From contig JAFYCU010000161.1 of NCBI GenBank assembly GCA_017545095.1, positions 1 through 18,758 on the forward strand: DNA of 18,758 nt, written 5' to 3'. The notes under the pieces were generated by a model. It ran no database searches and was not told where the DNA came from. It was given only the letters and a program-made list of their open reading frames with translations. Below are positions 1-6,736 of this stretch, piece after piece. Source of the DNA: Muribaculaceae bacterium (GTDB lineage Bacteria > Bacteroidota > Bacteroidia > Bacteroidales > Muribaculaceae). The position numbers and the translations under genes were made by a program. Every line of letters begins with the position of its first letter. Within the stretch, counting starts at the first letter, position 1.

Positions 1-2
1 AA

Positions 3-1178
3 GGCGGTGCTTCGTTGAACATCCTCTCGGGTCTCGTGGCTGGCAACTTCGGCAGCTTCTGGACTGGCGTGGTGTTCTTCGTGCTGATGCTCATCGCCTA
101 CATGGCTTCGGCTCAATTCGGCATGGGTGAAATCCTGAGCGAGTACTACGCTATCTTTGCCTTCGGTCTGGTGGCCTTTGGTATGCTGGGCATGGGCCCG
201 GTGACCATCGCAGTTGATAGCTATGGCCCCGTGACCGACAACGCGCAGAGTGTGTATGAGCTGTCGCTCATCGAGGACGACATCGACAAGGCGCGCAACG
301 AGATTGAGAGCGAGTTCGGTTTCAAGCCCGATTTCGAGAAAGCCAAGCACTACCTCGAGGCCAACGATGGAGCCGGCAACACTTTCAAGGCCACGGCCAA
401 ACCGGTGCTCATTGGCACGGCTGTGGCTGGAGCCACCACGATGATTTTCTCGCTCATCCTGCTCATCAAGAACACGCTGGGCATTGAGCCGGCCGAGATC
501 CTCAACCTGCTCAATCCTTACTCCATCCTGGGCTTCATTCTGGGTGGCTGCGTGATTTTCTGGTTCACGGGTTCGAGTATGCAGGCGGTGACCACCGGTG
601 CCAACCGCGCTGTGGAATTCATCAAAAACAATATCAAGCTCGATGCCAATGCGCCCAAGAAGGCCGACATCAGCAAGAGCCAGGAGGTGGTGCGCATCTG
701 CACCGAGTATGCGCAAAAGGGTATGATCAACATCTTCATCGCCATCTTCTGCTTTGCGTTGGGCATTGCCTGCCTGTCGTCGCCTGCCGGCATCGGTGGC
801 AACGACGCCGTTTGCCTGTTTGTGAGCTACCTGATTTCGATTGCCGTGTTCGGCCTGTTCCAGGCCGTGTTCATGGCCAATGCAGGTGGTGCATGGGACA
901 ATGCGAAGAAAATCGTTGAGGTTGACCTTGGGGCCAAGGGCACCCCGCTGCACGATGCCAGTGTGGTGGGCGACACTGTGGGCGACCCGTTCAAAGACAC
1001 CAGTTCGGTGGCTCTGAACCCCATCATCAAGTTCACCACCTTGTTTGGTGTGCTGGCCATGGAGATTGCCATCAGCGAGAACTTCAAGGAGCTGGCCCCC
1101 TGGTGCGGCATTATCCTCTGCCTCGTGGCCATCTTCTTCGTCTACCGCTCGTTCTACAAGATGAACAGCAACAACTGA
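3..1178 (+). CDS. hppA: Membrane-bound ion-translocating pyrophosphatase, C-terminal part (5' truncated by window edge)
   Basis: Couples hydrolysis of pyrophosphate to pumping of H+ (or Na+) across the inner membrane. The frame is open from base 3: codons before the TTG at 15 read GGAS and continue into NILSGLVAGNF, a conserved family block, so the gene simply begins outside the window and 15 is not a start. Visible family motifs are DSYGPVTDNAQ (substrate/metal site), GNTFKATAK, and the C-terminal GDTVGDPFKDTSS block, interspersed with about seven hydrophobic membrane segments. A roughly 50-residue hydrophilic stretch between DNAQ and GNTF is, from memory, typical of Bacteroidota homologues. 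About 391 of an expected 730 or so residues are present. The residue after GNTF is Lys, which in this family goes with K+-independence. Ion specificity cannot be read without the N-terminal half. The gene ends 60 nt before a large hairpin and faces the convergent ATPase gene. Confidence 0.97.
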   Translation, partial: GGASLNILSGLVAGNFGSFWTGVVFFVLMLIAYMASAQFGMGEILSEYYAIFAFGLVAFGMLGMGPVTIAVDSYGPVTDNAQSVYELSLIEDDIDKARNEIESEFGFKPDFEKAKHYLEANDGAGNTFKATAKPVLIGTAVAGATTMIFSLILLIKNTLGIEPAEILNLLNPYSILGFILGGCVIFWFTGSSMQAVTTGANRAVEFIKNNIKLDANAPKKADISKSQEVVRICTEYAQKGMINIFIAIFCFALGIACLSSPAGIGGNDAVCLFVSYLISIAVFGLFQAVFMANAGGAWDNAKKIVEVDLGAKGTPLHDASVVGDTVGDPFKDTSSVALNPIIKFTTLFGVLAMEIAISENFKELAPWCGIILCLVAIFFVYRSFYKMNSNN

Positions 1179-1214
1179 AGCTTAGTGGATTGAGATGACA
1201 AGACGGTGAAAATC

Positions 1215-1230
1215 GACATAAGAACATAAG
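1215..1230 (-). repeat. Copy of the 16-nt repeat CTTATGTTCTTATGTC
   Basis: The minus strand reads CTTATGTTCTTATGTC here. The same 16-mer occurs on the plus strand at 16429-16444, with a one-mismatch copy at 16398-16413. All copies are intergenic. Function unknown; the sequence looks like part of a dispersed low-complexity repeat. Confidence 0.6.
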
Positions 1231-1237
1231 GCAGAAG

Positions 1238-1279
1238 AGCGAAGCCACCAACCAGTTGCAGCTGGTTTGTGGCTTCGCT
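1238..1279. terminator. Large hairpin between convergent genes, probable bidirectional terminator
   Basis: AGCGAAGCCAC (1238-1248) pairs with GTGGCTTCGCT (1269-1279). After one mismatch, AACCAG (1250-1255) pairs with CTGGTT (1262-1267), giving an 18-nt stem around the 6-nt loop TTGCAG. It lies 59 nt after the hppA stop and 43 nt after the stop of the convergent ATPase gene, where a shared terminator is expected. Neither side has a clear U-run, so a REP-like palindrome is an alternative reading. Confidence 0.6.
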
Positions 1280-1322
1280 GTTGATGTCTATGTGACATGG
1301 AGTAGTTGCTATCGCGTTGCAT

Positions 1323-2648
1323 TCACATGTCATCCATCGATAGGCAGGCGAGCGCGATGTTGGCACCTTTGAACACCTTGGCACTCATGATGTCGCTTTT
1401 TTCTTTCAGCAACGTTTGGCGGTAGCGCGAACGTTGCCGTTTCACTTCGCAGGCTGTCACATTGCCTTCAGCATCAACGGTAACGATGTCGATTTCCATT
1501 TTCTGGTCGGGCAGCCACCAGCCGCCAATTTCAACATACTGCTCGCTCTCTTGCAGCTTGGAACGGAACCAACGTTCGAGAATTTGACCCGAAAAAGTGG
1601 TGTAGTCGTCTTGGACAATCTTTCTCAGCTGTGCGTAATTGCCAATCTCAATTAGGCTGCGATGCTTTTCCATATAGCGGAACCAAAACCGCATGAAAAT
1701 GTCCCTAATTTCGTATCTTACGGTGTGCGATGCGGGCTTTGCCCGAATTGGACGCTTCTTGGCAATTAGGTTATATTCTTCCTCCAATCTTTTGAGAAAT
1801 CCGCCAATATTTTGTTGCCCTCCCATTCGATTCTGAATGTCGGTTTGGGTGAGCTCGCCTGATGCAATCAGGCTTAATATGGTGAAATAGGTTTCGTAAT
1901 TCCGGCCAAACTCTTGAATGAGCAAATACCGCCCCTCGTCAATAAACAGGGAATTCTCATTGGTCACATAATTGATAATGGAATCTTTGTCGGTACACCC
2001 ATGTTCAAGCAGAAGTTGCATATATTTGGGTATGCCGCCGGTGCAGCAGTACAATGCCAGTAGGTCGTCGTTGCTGTATGTTGGGTTTGCGTCGCGCATC
2101 ATCTCCTTGATTACCGCCGTGCTGAAGGGTCTGAGCAGGATTTGATTGTCGGCGCGGCCGAAAAGCGGCTCTTTGGCATCGCGGAATATCTTGTTCATCA
2201 TGGTATAGACCGAACCACTCAGCACAAGATTCATATGCGTGGCGAGTCGATGGCGGTCCCAGATGTTCTGAATGTCGCTGAAAAGCGATGGATTCACATA
2301 CTGGAAATCTTGGAACTCATCGACAAACACCGTGATTGTCTGCGTTTTTGTTGCAATCATCAGCGATTGGAAAATATCGACAAACCGCCGCTGTCCGTTT
2401 GGAAAATCGGGCAGAACCTCTCTGATGGTCATCTCAAACTCCTCGCAAAGCAGTGCCTCGCTCTTTCTGCCCACAAACAGATAGATGCCAGTGGCATTGC
2501 GATTCAGCAGCATTTGACCAAGTAAGGTCTTGCCGATGCGTCGCCGTCCAGTGAGCACGGTCATGGCGGAATGCCGCTGTTCAGCGAAATCACTTGCCCG
2601 CTGAAGCAGTTCCAGTTCACTCTCTCTGTCGTAAAAGTCTTTCAACAT
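1323..2648 (-). CDS. AAA-type ATPase of the DUF234 (archaeal-type ATPase) family
   Basis: Predicted P-loop ATPase of 441 residues. It has Walker A GRRRIGKT (residues 34-41), Walker B TVFVDEF (106-112), and a C-terminal DUF234-like segment with EIDIVTVDAEG and ACEVKRQ, resembling the D...ExK active site of PD-(D/E)XK nucleases. The middle part (LTQTDIQNRMGG) resembles a winged helix. The family is common in Bacteroidota and archaea, often as stand-alone genes; the cellular role is not established. The frame extends upstream to an ATG at 2726, but a good -33/-7 promoter at 2696-2727 would put transcription start near 2690. The ATG at 2648 is therefore preferred, and it gives the usual N-terminus MLKDFYDRESEL. 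Upstream lie short direct repeats that could be operator sites. Codon use is more AT-rich than in the neighbours, which hints at acquisition. Confidence 0.9.
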   Translation of the reverse strand: MLKDFYDRESELELLQRASDFAEQRHSAMTVLTGRRRIGKTLLGQMLLNRNATGIYLFVGRKSEALLCEEFEMTIREVLPDFPNGQRRFVDIFQSLMIATKTQTITVFVDEFQDFQYVNPSLFSDIQNIWDRHRLATHMNLVLSGSVYTMMNKIFRDAKEPLFGRADNQILLRPFSTAVIKEMMRDANPTYSNDDLLALYCCTGGIPKYMQLLLEHGCTDKDSIINYVTNENSLFIDEGRYLLIQEFGRNYETYFTILSLIASGELTQTDIQNRMGGQQNIGGFLKRLEEEYNLIAKKRPIRAKPASHTVRYEIRDIFMRFWFRYMEKHRSLIEIGNYAQLRKIVQDDYTTFSGQILERWFRSKLQESEQYVEIGGWWLPDQKMEIDIVTVDAEGNVTACEVKRQRSRYRQTLLKEKSDIMSAKVFKGANIALACLSMDDM

Positions 2649-2695
2649 ACCGATGAAAATTAAATGGCGGTTAATGTAACCATGGTTTAAGTTTG

Positions 2696-2727
2696 CAAAG
2701 TTACGGCATTTATTTTTATTGTGCAAA
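2696..2727 (-). promoter_or_regulatory. Bacteroidota-type promoter for the DUF234 ATPase
   Basis: On the minus strand, TTTG (2724-2727), 20 nt, then TAACTTTG (2696-2703) matches the known -33/-7 consensus of the primary sigma factor. The predicted start of transcription near 2690 leaves a leader of about 40 nt before the ATG at 2648 and excludes the ATG at 2726. Confidence 0.75.
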
Positions 2728-2735
2728 TTTTTGGA

Positions 2736-2788
2736 GTAACTATTCAGCCAATGAGAAAGGTAACTATCGACCCTGTAACTATCGACCC
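2736..2788. repeat. Three direct repeats beginning GTAACTAT
   Basis: GTAACTATCGACCC occurs at 2760-2773 and again, exactly, at 2775-2788 (15-bp period). A partial copy GTAACTATTC starts at 2736. They sit just upstream of the -33 box of the ATPase promoter, on the side where an activator or repressor could bind. Function is inferred only from position. Confidence 0.6.
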
Positions 2789-2798
2789 GTTATCCCAA

Positions 2799-2869
2799 TC
2801 AGCTCGGAGAGCTGAACAAGGCCAGCGGCCTTGAAGTAAATGCCCCCGGGCGTGCAGGTCGAAGACCTG
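2799..2869. repeat. Three compact palindromes with 3-nt loops (REP-like cluster)
   Basis: TCAGCTC-GGA-GAGCTGA (2799-2815), CAAGGCC-AGC-GGCCTTG (2817-2833) and CAGGTC-GAA-GACCTG (2855-2869) are perfect inverted repeats of 7, 7 and 6 bp, each with a 3-nt loop. The first two are separated by a single base. The block has no convincing gene and lies between divergent promoters. The shape resembles REP sequences recognised by Y1-type transposases, but no such enzyme is encoded here. Confidence 0.7.
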
Positions 2870-2906
2870 TGCGACCTGGGGAAAAGGCGTACGTTTTTCT
2901 TTGGCA

Positions 2907-2938
2907 TTTGGCTATTTGCCGAATATTGAGTAATTTTG
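2907..2938 (+). promoter_or_regulatory. Bacteroidota-type promoter upstream of the TrmH-family gene
   Basis: TTTG (2907-2910), 20 nt, TAATTTTG (2931-2938) fits the -33/-7 consensus. Predicted transcription starts near 2944, leaving a leader of about 148 nt before the ATG at 3092. That is long for this group, and the leader includes a possible 24-codon reading frame. Confidence 0.7.
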
Positions 2939-2965
2939 CAATGTCGTTATCAAAATCACAATCAT

Positions 2966-3040
2966 ATGAGTCGATTACTCGTCGTCATCACATTTGTACC
3001 CATTTGCCTGACTGCCTTGATGTTTTGTCAAGCTGATTGA
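2966..3040 (+). CDS. Possible 24-residue hydrophobic leader peptide
   Basis: ATG at 2966 opens 24 codons reading MSRLLVVITFVPICLTAL and then MFCQAD before TGA at 3038. An Arg near the start followed by a hydrophobic run makes it look like a tiny membrane peptide or a signal-peptide remnant. It lies wholly inside the predicted leader of the methyltransferase mRNA and ends 51 nt before that gene. A 24-codon frame can arise by chance, and I know no homologue. Confidence 0.2.
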   Translation: MSRLLVVITFVPICLTALMFCQAD

Positions 3041-3091
3041 TGGTTCAGCATACATTTCAGGCTGGGTATGGAGTTTTAAATTGTAAGAGAA

Positions 3092-3853
3092 ATGATTGAT
3101 ATCAATAACGGAATTATCAAGACGGTTCGTTCGCTGCGGGCGAAGCATGAGCGTGACAGCGAGGGGCTGTTTGTGGCCGAGGGCACGAAGTGTGTGCGCG
3201 ACACGTGGTCGGCCTTTGAGTGCCAGTGGCTCATCGCCACGCGGGCGTGGTATGAGAAACTGGGCACTGCCGAGCACTACGACAAGGTGGTGATCACCCC
3301 CAAGGGCCAGATGGCCCGCATGTCGCAGTTCGACACGCCCAGCGATGTGATGGCCGTGTATCGCATTCCCGAGCGCACGTTCACCGACCAGGAAGTGCGC
3401 ACGGGCCTCAACATCGTGCTCGACAACATCCAGGACCCCGGCAATCTGGGCACCATCATGCGTCTGGCCGACTGGTATGGCATTCGCAACATCTTCGCCA
3501 GCATTGGCACCGTGGATGTGTATAACCACAAGGTGGTGCAGGCCACCATGGGTGCCATTGCGCGGGTGAAGGTGCACTACACCGACCTGGAGGCTCTTTT
3601 GGAGCAATACGCCGACCTGCCGGTGCTGGGCACCTTTCTCGATGGCGAAAACATCTACCGCCAGCCGCTTGAGCCCCGTGGCTTTGTGGTGTTTGGCAAC
3701 GAGGGTCGCGGCATTGGCGACAAGGTGGGTGCCCTGGCCACACAGCGTCTTTTGATACCCAGCGCAAAGAATGCGGGCAGCGAGTCGCTCAACGTGGGCG
3801 TGGCGGCGGCCATCACCATCAGCGAAATCATGAGGCAACGGTTTATCGATTGA
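3092..3853 (+). CDS. TrmH/SpoU-family RNA 2'-O-ribose methyltransferase
   Basis: Transfers a methyl group from S-adenosylmethionine to a ribose 2'-OH in rRNA or tRNA; the exact target nucleotide cannot be read. The protein is 253 residues, usual for the RlmB/TsnR-like branch. An N-terminal substrate-binding part (about 1-90, with RDSEGLFVAEGTKCV) precedes the SPOUT domain. The three family motifs are present: DNIQDPGNLGTIMR (111-124, then Leu), FGNEGRGI (201-208), and IPSAKNAGSESLNVGVAAA (with Ser230-Glu231-Ser232-Leu233-Asn234). These form the trefoil-knot cofactor site and catalytic surface. The start ATG at 3092 gives a normal N-terminus. The gene appears monocistronic: it has its own promoter at 2907 and is followed by a repeat-rich gap before radA. 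Confidence 0.93.
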   Translation: MIDINNGIIKTVRSLRAKHERDSEGLFVAEGTKCVRDTWSAFECQWLIATRAWYEKLGTAEHYDKVVITPKGQMARMSQFDTPSDVMAVYRIPERTFTDQEVRTGLNIVLDNIQDPGNLGTIMRLADWYGIRNIFASIGTVDVYNHKVVQATMGAIARVKVHYTDLEALLEQYADLPVLGTFLDGENIYRQPLEPRGFVVFGNEGRGIGDKVGALATQRLLIPSAKNAGSESLNVGVAAAITISEIMRQRFID

Positions 3854-3862
3854 TGAGGCTTT

Positions 3863-3898
3863 AATACTTATACAACTAGACAATTATCGATAAGTATT
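3863..3898 (+). terminator. Weak inverted repeat after the methyltransferase gene
   Basis: AATACTTAT (3863-3871) and ATAAGTATT (3890-3898) form a 9-bp AT-rich stem with an 18-nt loop, starting 9 nt after the TGA. The position suits a terminator, but there is no U-tract and the loop is long. Confidence 0.3.
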
Positions 3899-3939
3899 CT
3901 CCAGCGGGAATCTACTTCGAAACAGTTGTATCAAGAATA

Positions 3940-4128
3940 AAAATGCGGAGCATTTTAGCTGCTCCCCTAAAATAGGGCAGCTGTAACTCCCCCCATGCCC
4001 GAGGGGTGGTGGCCGAAGGCCGGAGGAGAGGGAGTGACTGAGAAGTATGATGTTACGGACATTTTTTTTGTTGAAAATGCAATTGATTTGGGAGTCATAC
4101 TCCCCCCAACCCCCTCTGAGGGGGAGTT
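3940..4128. repeat. C/G-run palindromic repeats in the gap before radA
   Basis: This 343-nt gap holds no credible gene. It contains AAAATGC-GGA-GCATTTT (3940-3956), AGCTGC/GCAGCT arms (3957-3962 and 3977-3982), GGCC-GAA-GGCC (4011-4021) and CCCCCT-CTG-AGGGGG (4110-4124). The stretch 4096-4128 (starting CATACTCCCCC, ending GAGGGGGAGTT) is related to one arm of the element at 16314-16352, and AACTCCCCCC at 3985 starts a partial, interrupted opposite arm. A 12-bp imperfect outer pair, GACAATTATCGA (3879-3890) against TCGGTAATTGTC (4160-4171), has no flanking duplication. No clear radA promoter was found. Confidence 0.6.
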
Positions 4129-4196
4129 GTTGGCACAAACACTAATTGGGGATAAAATCTCGGTAATTGTCAAAATTTTTGTAAAAACTCGATACT

Positions 4197-5573
4197 ATGG
4201 CAAAAACAGTTAAGACCACATATTTCTGCAAAAACTGCGGGGCTGAGTCGCCCAAGTGGGTGGGTCGTTGTCCGTTGTGTGGCGAGTGGAACACCTTTGT
4301 CGAGGAGCCTGTGGTGCCCAAGAGCGGCAAGAGCCGGCTTATTGGTGGCGACAGCCGCGAGCCGATAGTGCCGGTGAAGATTTCCGAGGTCAAGGCCGAG
4401 GCTCTACCGCGCATCAAGCTCCCCAGTGGCGAACTCAACCGTGTGCTTGGAGGCGGCTTGGTGCCCGGAAGCATCATCCTCATAGGTGGAGAACCTGGCA
4501 TAGGCAAGAGCACGCTGGTGTTGCAGAATGTGTTGCGCATCCGTAGCCGCCGCGTGCTGTATGTGAGCGGCGAGGAGAGTCCGCAGCAGCTGCGCATGCG
4601 TGCCGACCGCATCGCCGGCGGGCGCATGGACTGTGAGTGCTACCTGCTGTGCGAGACCTCGCTCGAGAACATCTTTGCCAGCATCAAGGCCGACCCGCCT
4701 GGGTTGCTGATTGTAGACTCCATCCAGACCATCGCCAGCGATGCCCTCGAGAGTGCTGCGGGCAGTGTGAGCCAGGTGCGCGAGTGCGCGGCAGCGTTGC
4801 TGCGCTTTGCCAAGGAGACAAGCACGCCGGTCATTCTCATTGGCCACATTAATAAAGAGGGTACCATCGCCGGCCCCAAGGTGCTTGAGCACATTGTGGA
4901 TGCCGTGGTGCAATTCGAGGGCGACCGTCAGTATATGTACCGCATCCTACGCTCCATCAAGAACCGCTTTGGCAACACAAGCGAGATAGGCATCTACGAG
5001 ATGAAGGAAGATGGACTGCGCGAGGTGACCAACCCCAGCGAGATGCTCCTCTCGCAGAGCGACGAGCCGCTATCGGGCACCGCCATTGGCGTGACTATGG
5101 ACGGTGCGCGTCCGTTCCTGATCGAGGTGCAAGCCTTGGTGAGCACGGCGGCCTACGGCACCGCGCAGCGCTCGGTGACCGGCTTCGACCAGCGGCGCAT
5201 GAACATGCTACTGGCCGTGCTAGAGAAGCGCGTGGGCTTCAAGCTGGCGCAGAAAGATGTGTTCCTCAACATTGCTGGCGGCCTGCGCGTGAGTGACCCG
5301 GCGATGGACTTGGCGGTGATTTGCGCCATCCTGTCGAGTAACGTGGATATGGCCGTGAACAAGGGCGTGTGTTTCACTGGCGAGGTGGGGCTTTCGGGCG
5401 AGATACGTGCGGTGACCCGCATCGAGCAGCGCATAGGCGAAGCGGCCAAGCTCGGCTTCGACTCCATTGTGATTCCAGCACGCAACCTCAAGGGCGTGCG
5501 CATCGATAAACTGGGCATCAAAATCATTGAGGTGGCCCGTGTTGAAGACGCTTTCCGCCATTTGTTCGGGTAG
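4197..5573 (+). CDS. radA: DNA repair protein RadA (Sms), branch-migration ATPase
   Basis: RecA-like helicase that extends strand exchange and processes recombination intermediates. All family parts are present in 458 residues, the usual length: an N-terminal zinc finger with Cys11, Cys14, Cys25 and Cys28; Walker A GGEPGIGKST (97-106); Walker B LLIVDSIQTI; the RadA-specific KNRFG motif (255-259); and a C-terminal Lon-protease-like domain (about 280-458, with LNIAGGLRVSDPAMDLAV) that lacks the protease catalytic pair and acts as a scaffold. ATG at 4197 leaves the zinc finger at the expected distance. The ATP-grasp-like gene follows after 71 nt with only a short hairpin between them, so co-transcription is possible. 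Confidence 0.97.
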   Translation: MAKTVKTTYFCKNCGAESPKWVGRCPLCGEWNTFVEEPVVPKSGKSRLIGGDSREPIVPVKISEVKAEALPRIKLPSGELNRVLGGGLVPGSIILIGGEPGIGKSTLVLQNVLRIRSRRVLYVSGEESPQQLRMRADRIAGGRMDCECYLLCETSLENIFASIKADPPGLLIVDSIQTIASDALESAAGSVSQVRECAAALLRFAKETSTPVILIGHINKEGTIAGPKVLEHIVDAVVQFEGDRQYMYRILRSIKNRFGNTSEIGIYEMKEDGLREVTNPSEMLLSQSDEPLSGTAIGVTMDGARPFLIEVQALVSTAAYGTAQRSVTGFDQRRMNMLLAVLEKRVGFKLAQKDVFLNIAGGLRVSDPAMDLAVICAILSSNVDMAVNKGVCFTGEVGLSGEIRAVTRIEQRIGEAAKLGFDSIVIPARNLKGVRIDKLGIKIIEVARVEDAFRHLFG

Positions 5574-5604
5574 GGAACCAAAAACCGAGCCTTGTCAGTG
5601 TACG

Positions 5605-5621
5605 GCGAGACAAAGTCTCGC
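5605..5621. repeat. Compact palindrome with 3-nt loop between radA and the next gene
   Basis: GCGAGAC-AAA-GTCTCGC is a perfect 7-bp stem with a 3-nt loop, 32 nt after the radA stop and 24 nt before the next ATG. No U-run follows (the next bases are C-rich), so it is not a canonical terminator. It has the same geometry as the palindromes at 2799-2869. Confidence 0.6.
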
Positions 5622-5644
5622 TCCCCTCTGCTCCCCTCATTTCC

Positions 5645-6733
5645 ATGACCATCCATTACTTCAACCCCGACAACGATTTGGCGTTGGCCAATGGCGGTGC
5701 GCACTACACGGCCACGCCGCGTGCCGAATTGCTGCGTCGCGACTTGCAGCTGTTGCCGTGCTGGCTGGCCGCGAGTGGTGATGCCGTGTTGTGCGACGAC
5801 ACATCGCTGCAGGCGTGGGTCGATGCCCAAGGCCTTTCGGTGACGCTCATCGACCGCCGTGCGCTGCCTGATTTGAGTGTCGGAGCCGTGTTGCGTCCGT
5901 GGGGCTGGAGTGCGGCCATGCGTTGGCGGCTGGCGCGTTGGGGCGTTGATGAGCGCATACTACCTTCGCACGAACAAATGGCTGTCTGGCGGCAGCTGGC
6001 ACACCGGCGCATATCCATAGCCATTCACAGCAGGGTGGGGGAACTGCTTGGGCGCGACCTGTGTCCACCCCCGGTGGAACTCACGTTGCTCGATGAGGTG
6101 ATGGCCTTTGCCCGAGCGCATCCCGGTGGCTACGTCAAGGAGCCATGGAGTGGCAGCGGTAGGGGCATTTTGCGGGCACTGCCACCTGTGGGTCGCGATT
6201 TTGTACAACGTGCGGAGGGCGCATTGCGGCGGCAGGGCAGTGTGCTGTGTGAGCCGGCCTACGACTGCATGCTGGATTTCGCCGTCGAGATGGCGTGCCG
6301 TGGCGGCACTGTGGAAATGACGGGTTACTCGGTGTTTCGAAGCGACTTCCACTCGCAATACTCCGCTGGCATCGTGGCCTCGCGCAGGGTGTTGCGCAGG
6401 ATGATTGAAAACATGTATCCCGATTTTAGCATGGTTGAAAGTGCTGTGGTGCAATCGGTTTCCGAGTTGGTTGCTCCGCACTACGATGGCGTGTTAGGAG
6501 TGGATATGCTCCTTTACCGCCGCACCGATGGCATCGTGGGCATCAATCCTTGCGTGGAACTCAACCTGCGCACCACCATGGGGCATGTCACAGCCGCCCT
6601 GGCCGACCGCCACGTGATGCAAGGCCGATTCATTATCAAGCCTGTGCCCTCGTTGCAGCCCGGCGACAAAGCCTTAACGCCCATCGTCGAAGGCAGCACA
6701 CTGGTTGCCTGCTTGAGCGGCAACAACGGGTGA
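5645..6733 (+). CDS. Uncharacterised ATP-grasp-like protein
   Basis: Protein of 362 residues with no family name I can assign with certainty. Its second half looks like an ATP-grasp ligase: YVKEPWSGSGRGI (Lys165 followed by a Ser/Gly-rich loop, as in the nucleotide-binding strand and loop), then VLGVDMLLYR with Asp287 and CVELNLRTTMG with Glu305 and Asn307. The Asp...Glu-x-Asn set matches the Mg-ATP ligands of D-Ala-D-Ala ligase-type enzymes. The N-terminal part begins MTIHYFNPDNDLALANG, with many Trp and Arg residues, and would form the pre-ATP-grasp domain. Such enzymes usually join a carboxylate to an amine; the substrate here is unknown. There is no signal peptide or membrane segment, so it is predicted cytoplasmic. 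It follows radA by 71 nt and converges on maf with a 3-nt gap. Confidence 0.8.
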   Translation: MTIHYFNPDNDLALANGGAHYTATPRAELLRRDLQLLPCWLAASGDAVLCDDTSLQAWVDAQGLSVTLIDRRALPDLSVGAVLRPWGWSAAMRWRLARWGVDERILPSHEQMAVWRQLAHRRISIAIHSRVGELLGRDLCPPPVELTLLDEVMAFARAHPGGYVKEPWSGSGRGILRALPPVGRDFVQRAEGALRRQGSVLCEPAYDCMLDFAVEMACRGGTVEMTGYSVFRSDFHSQYSAGIVASRRVLRRMIENMYPDFSMVESAVVQSVSELVAPHYDGVLGVDMLLYRRTDGIVGINPCVELNLRTTMGHVTAALADRHVMQGRFIIKPVPSLQPGDKALTPIVEGSTLVACLSGNNG

Positions 6734-6736
6734 ATT

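Noticed and set aside
2649..2726. Upstream ATG extending the DUF234 ATPase by 26 residues
   Set aside because: Lies within or upstream of a strong promoter, and the added residues do not match the family N-terminus.
2975..3883. 302-codon frame on the minus strand
   Set aside because: Antisense to the TrmH-family gene, whose motifs are complete; His/Ala/Gly-rich shadow translation.
3884..4213. Several 68-84 codon frames in the gap before radA
   Set aside because: They translate palindromic C/G-run repeats on both strands and show no conserved features.
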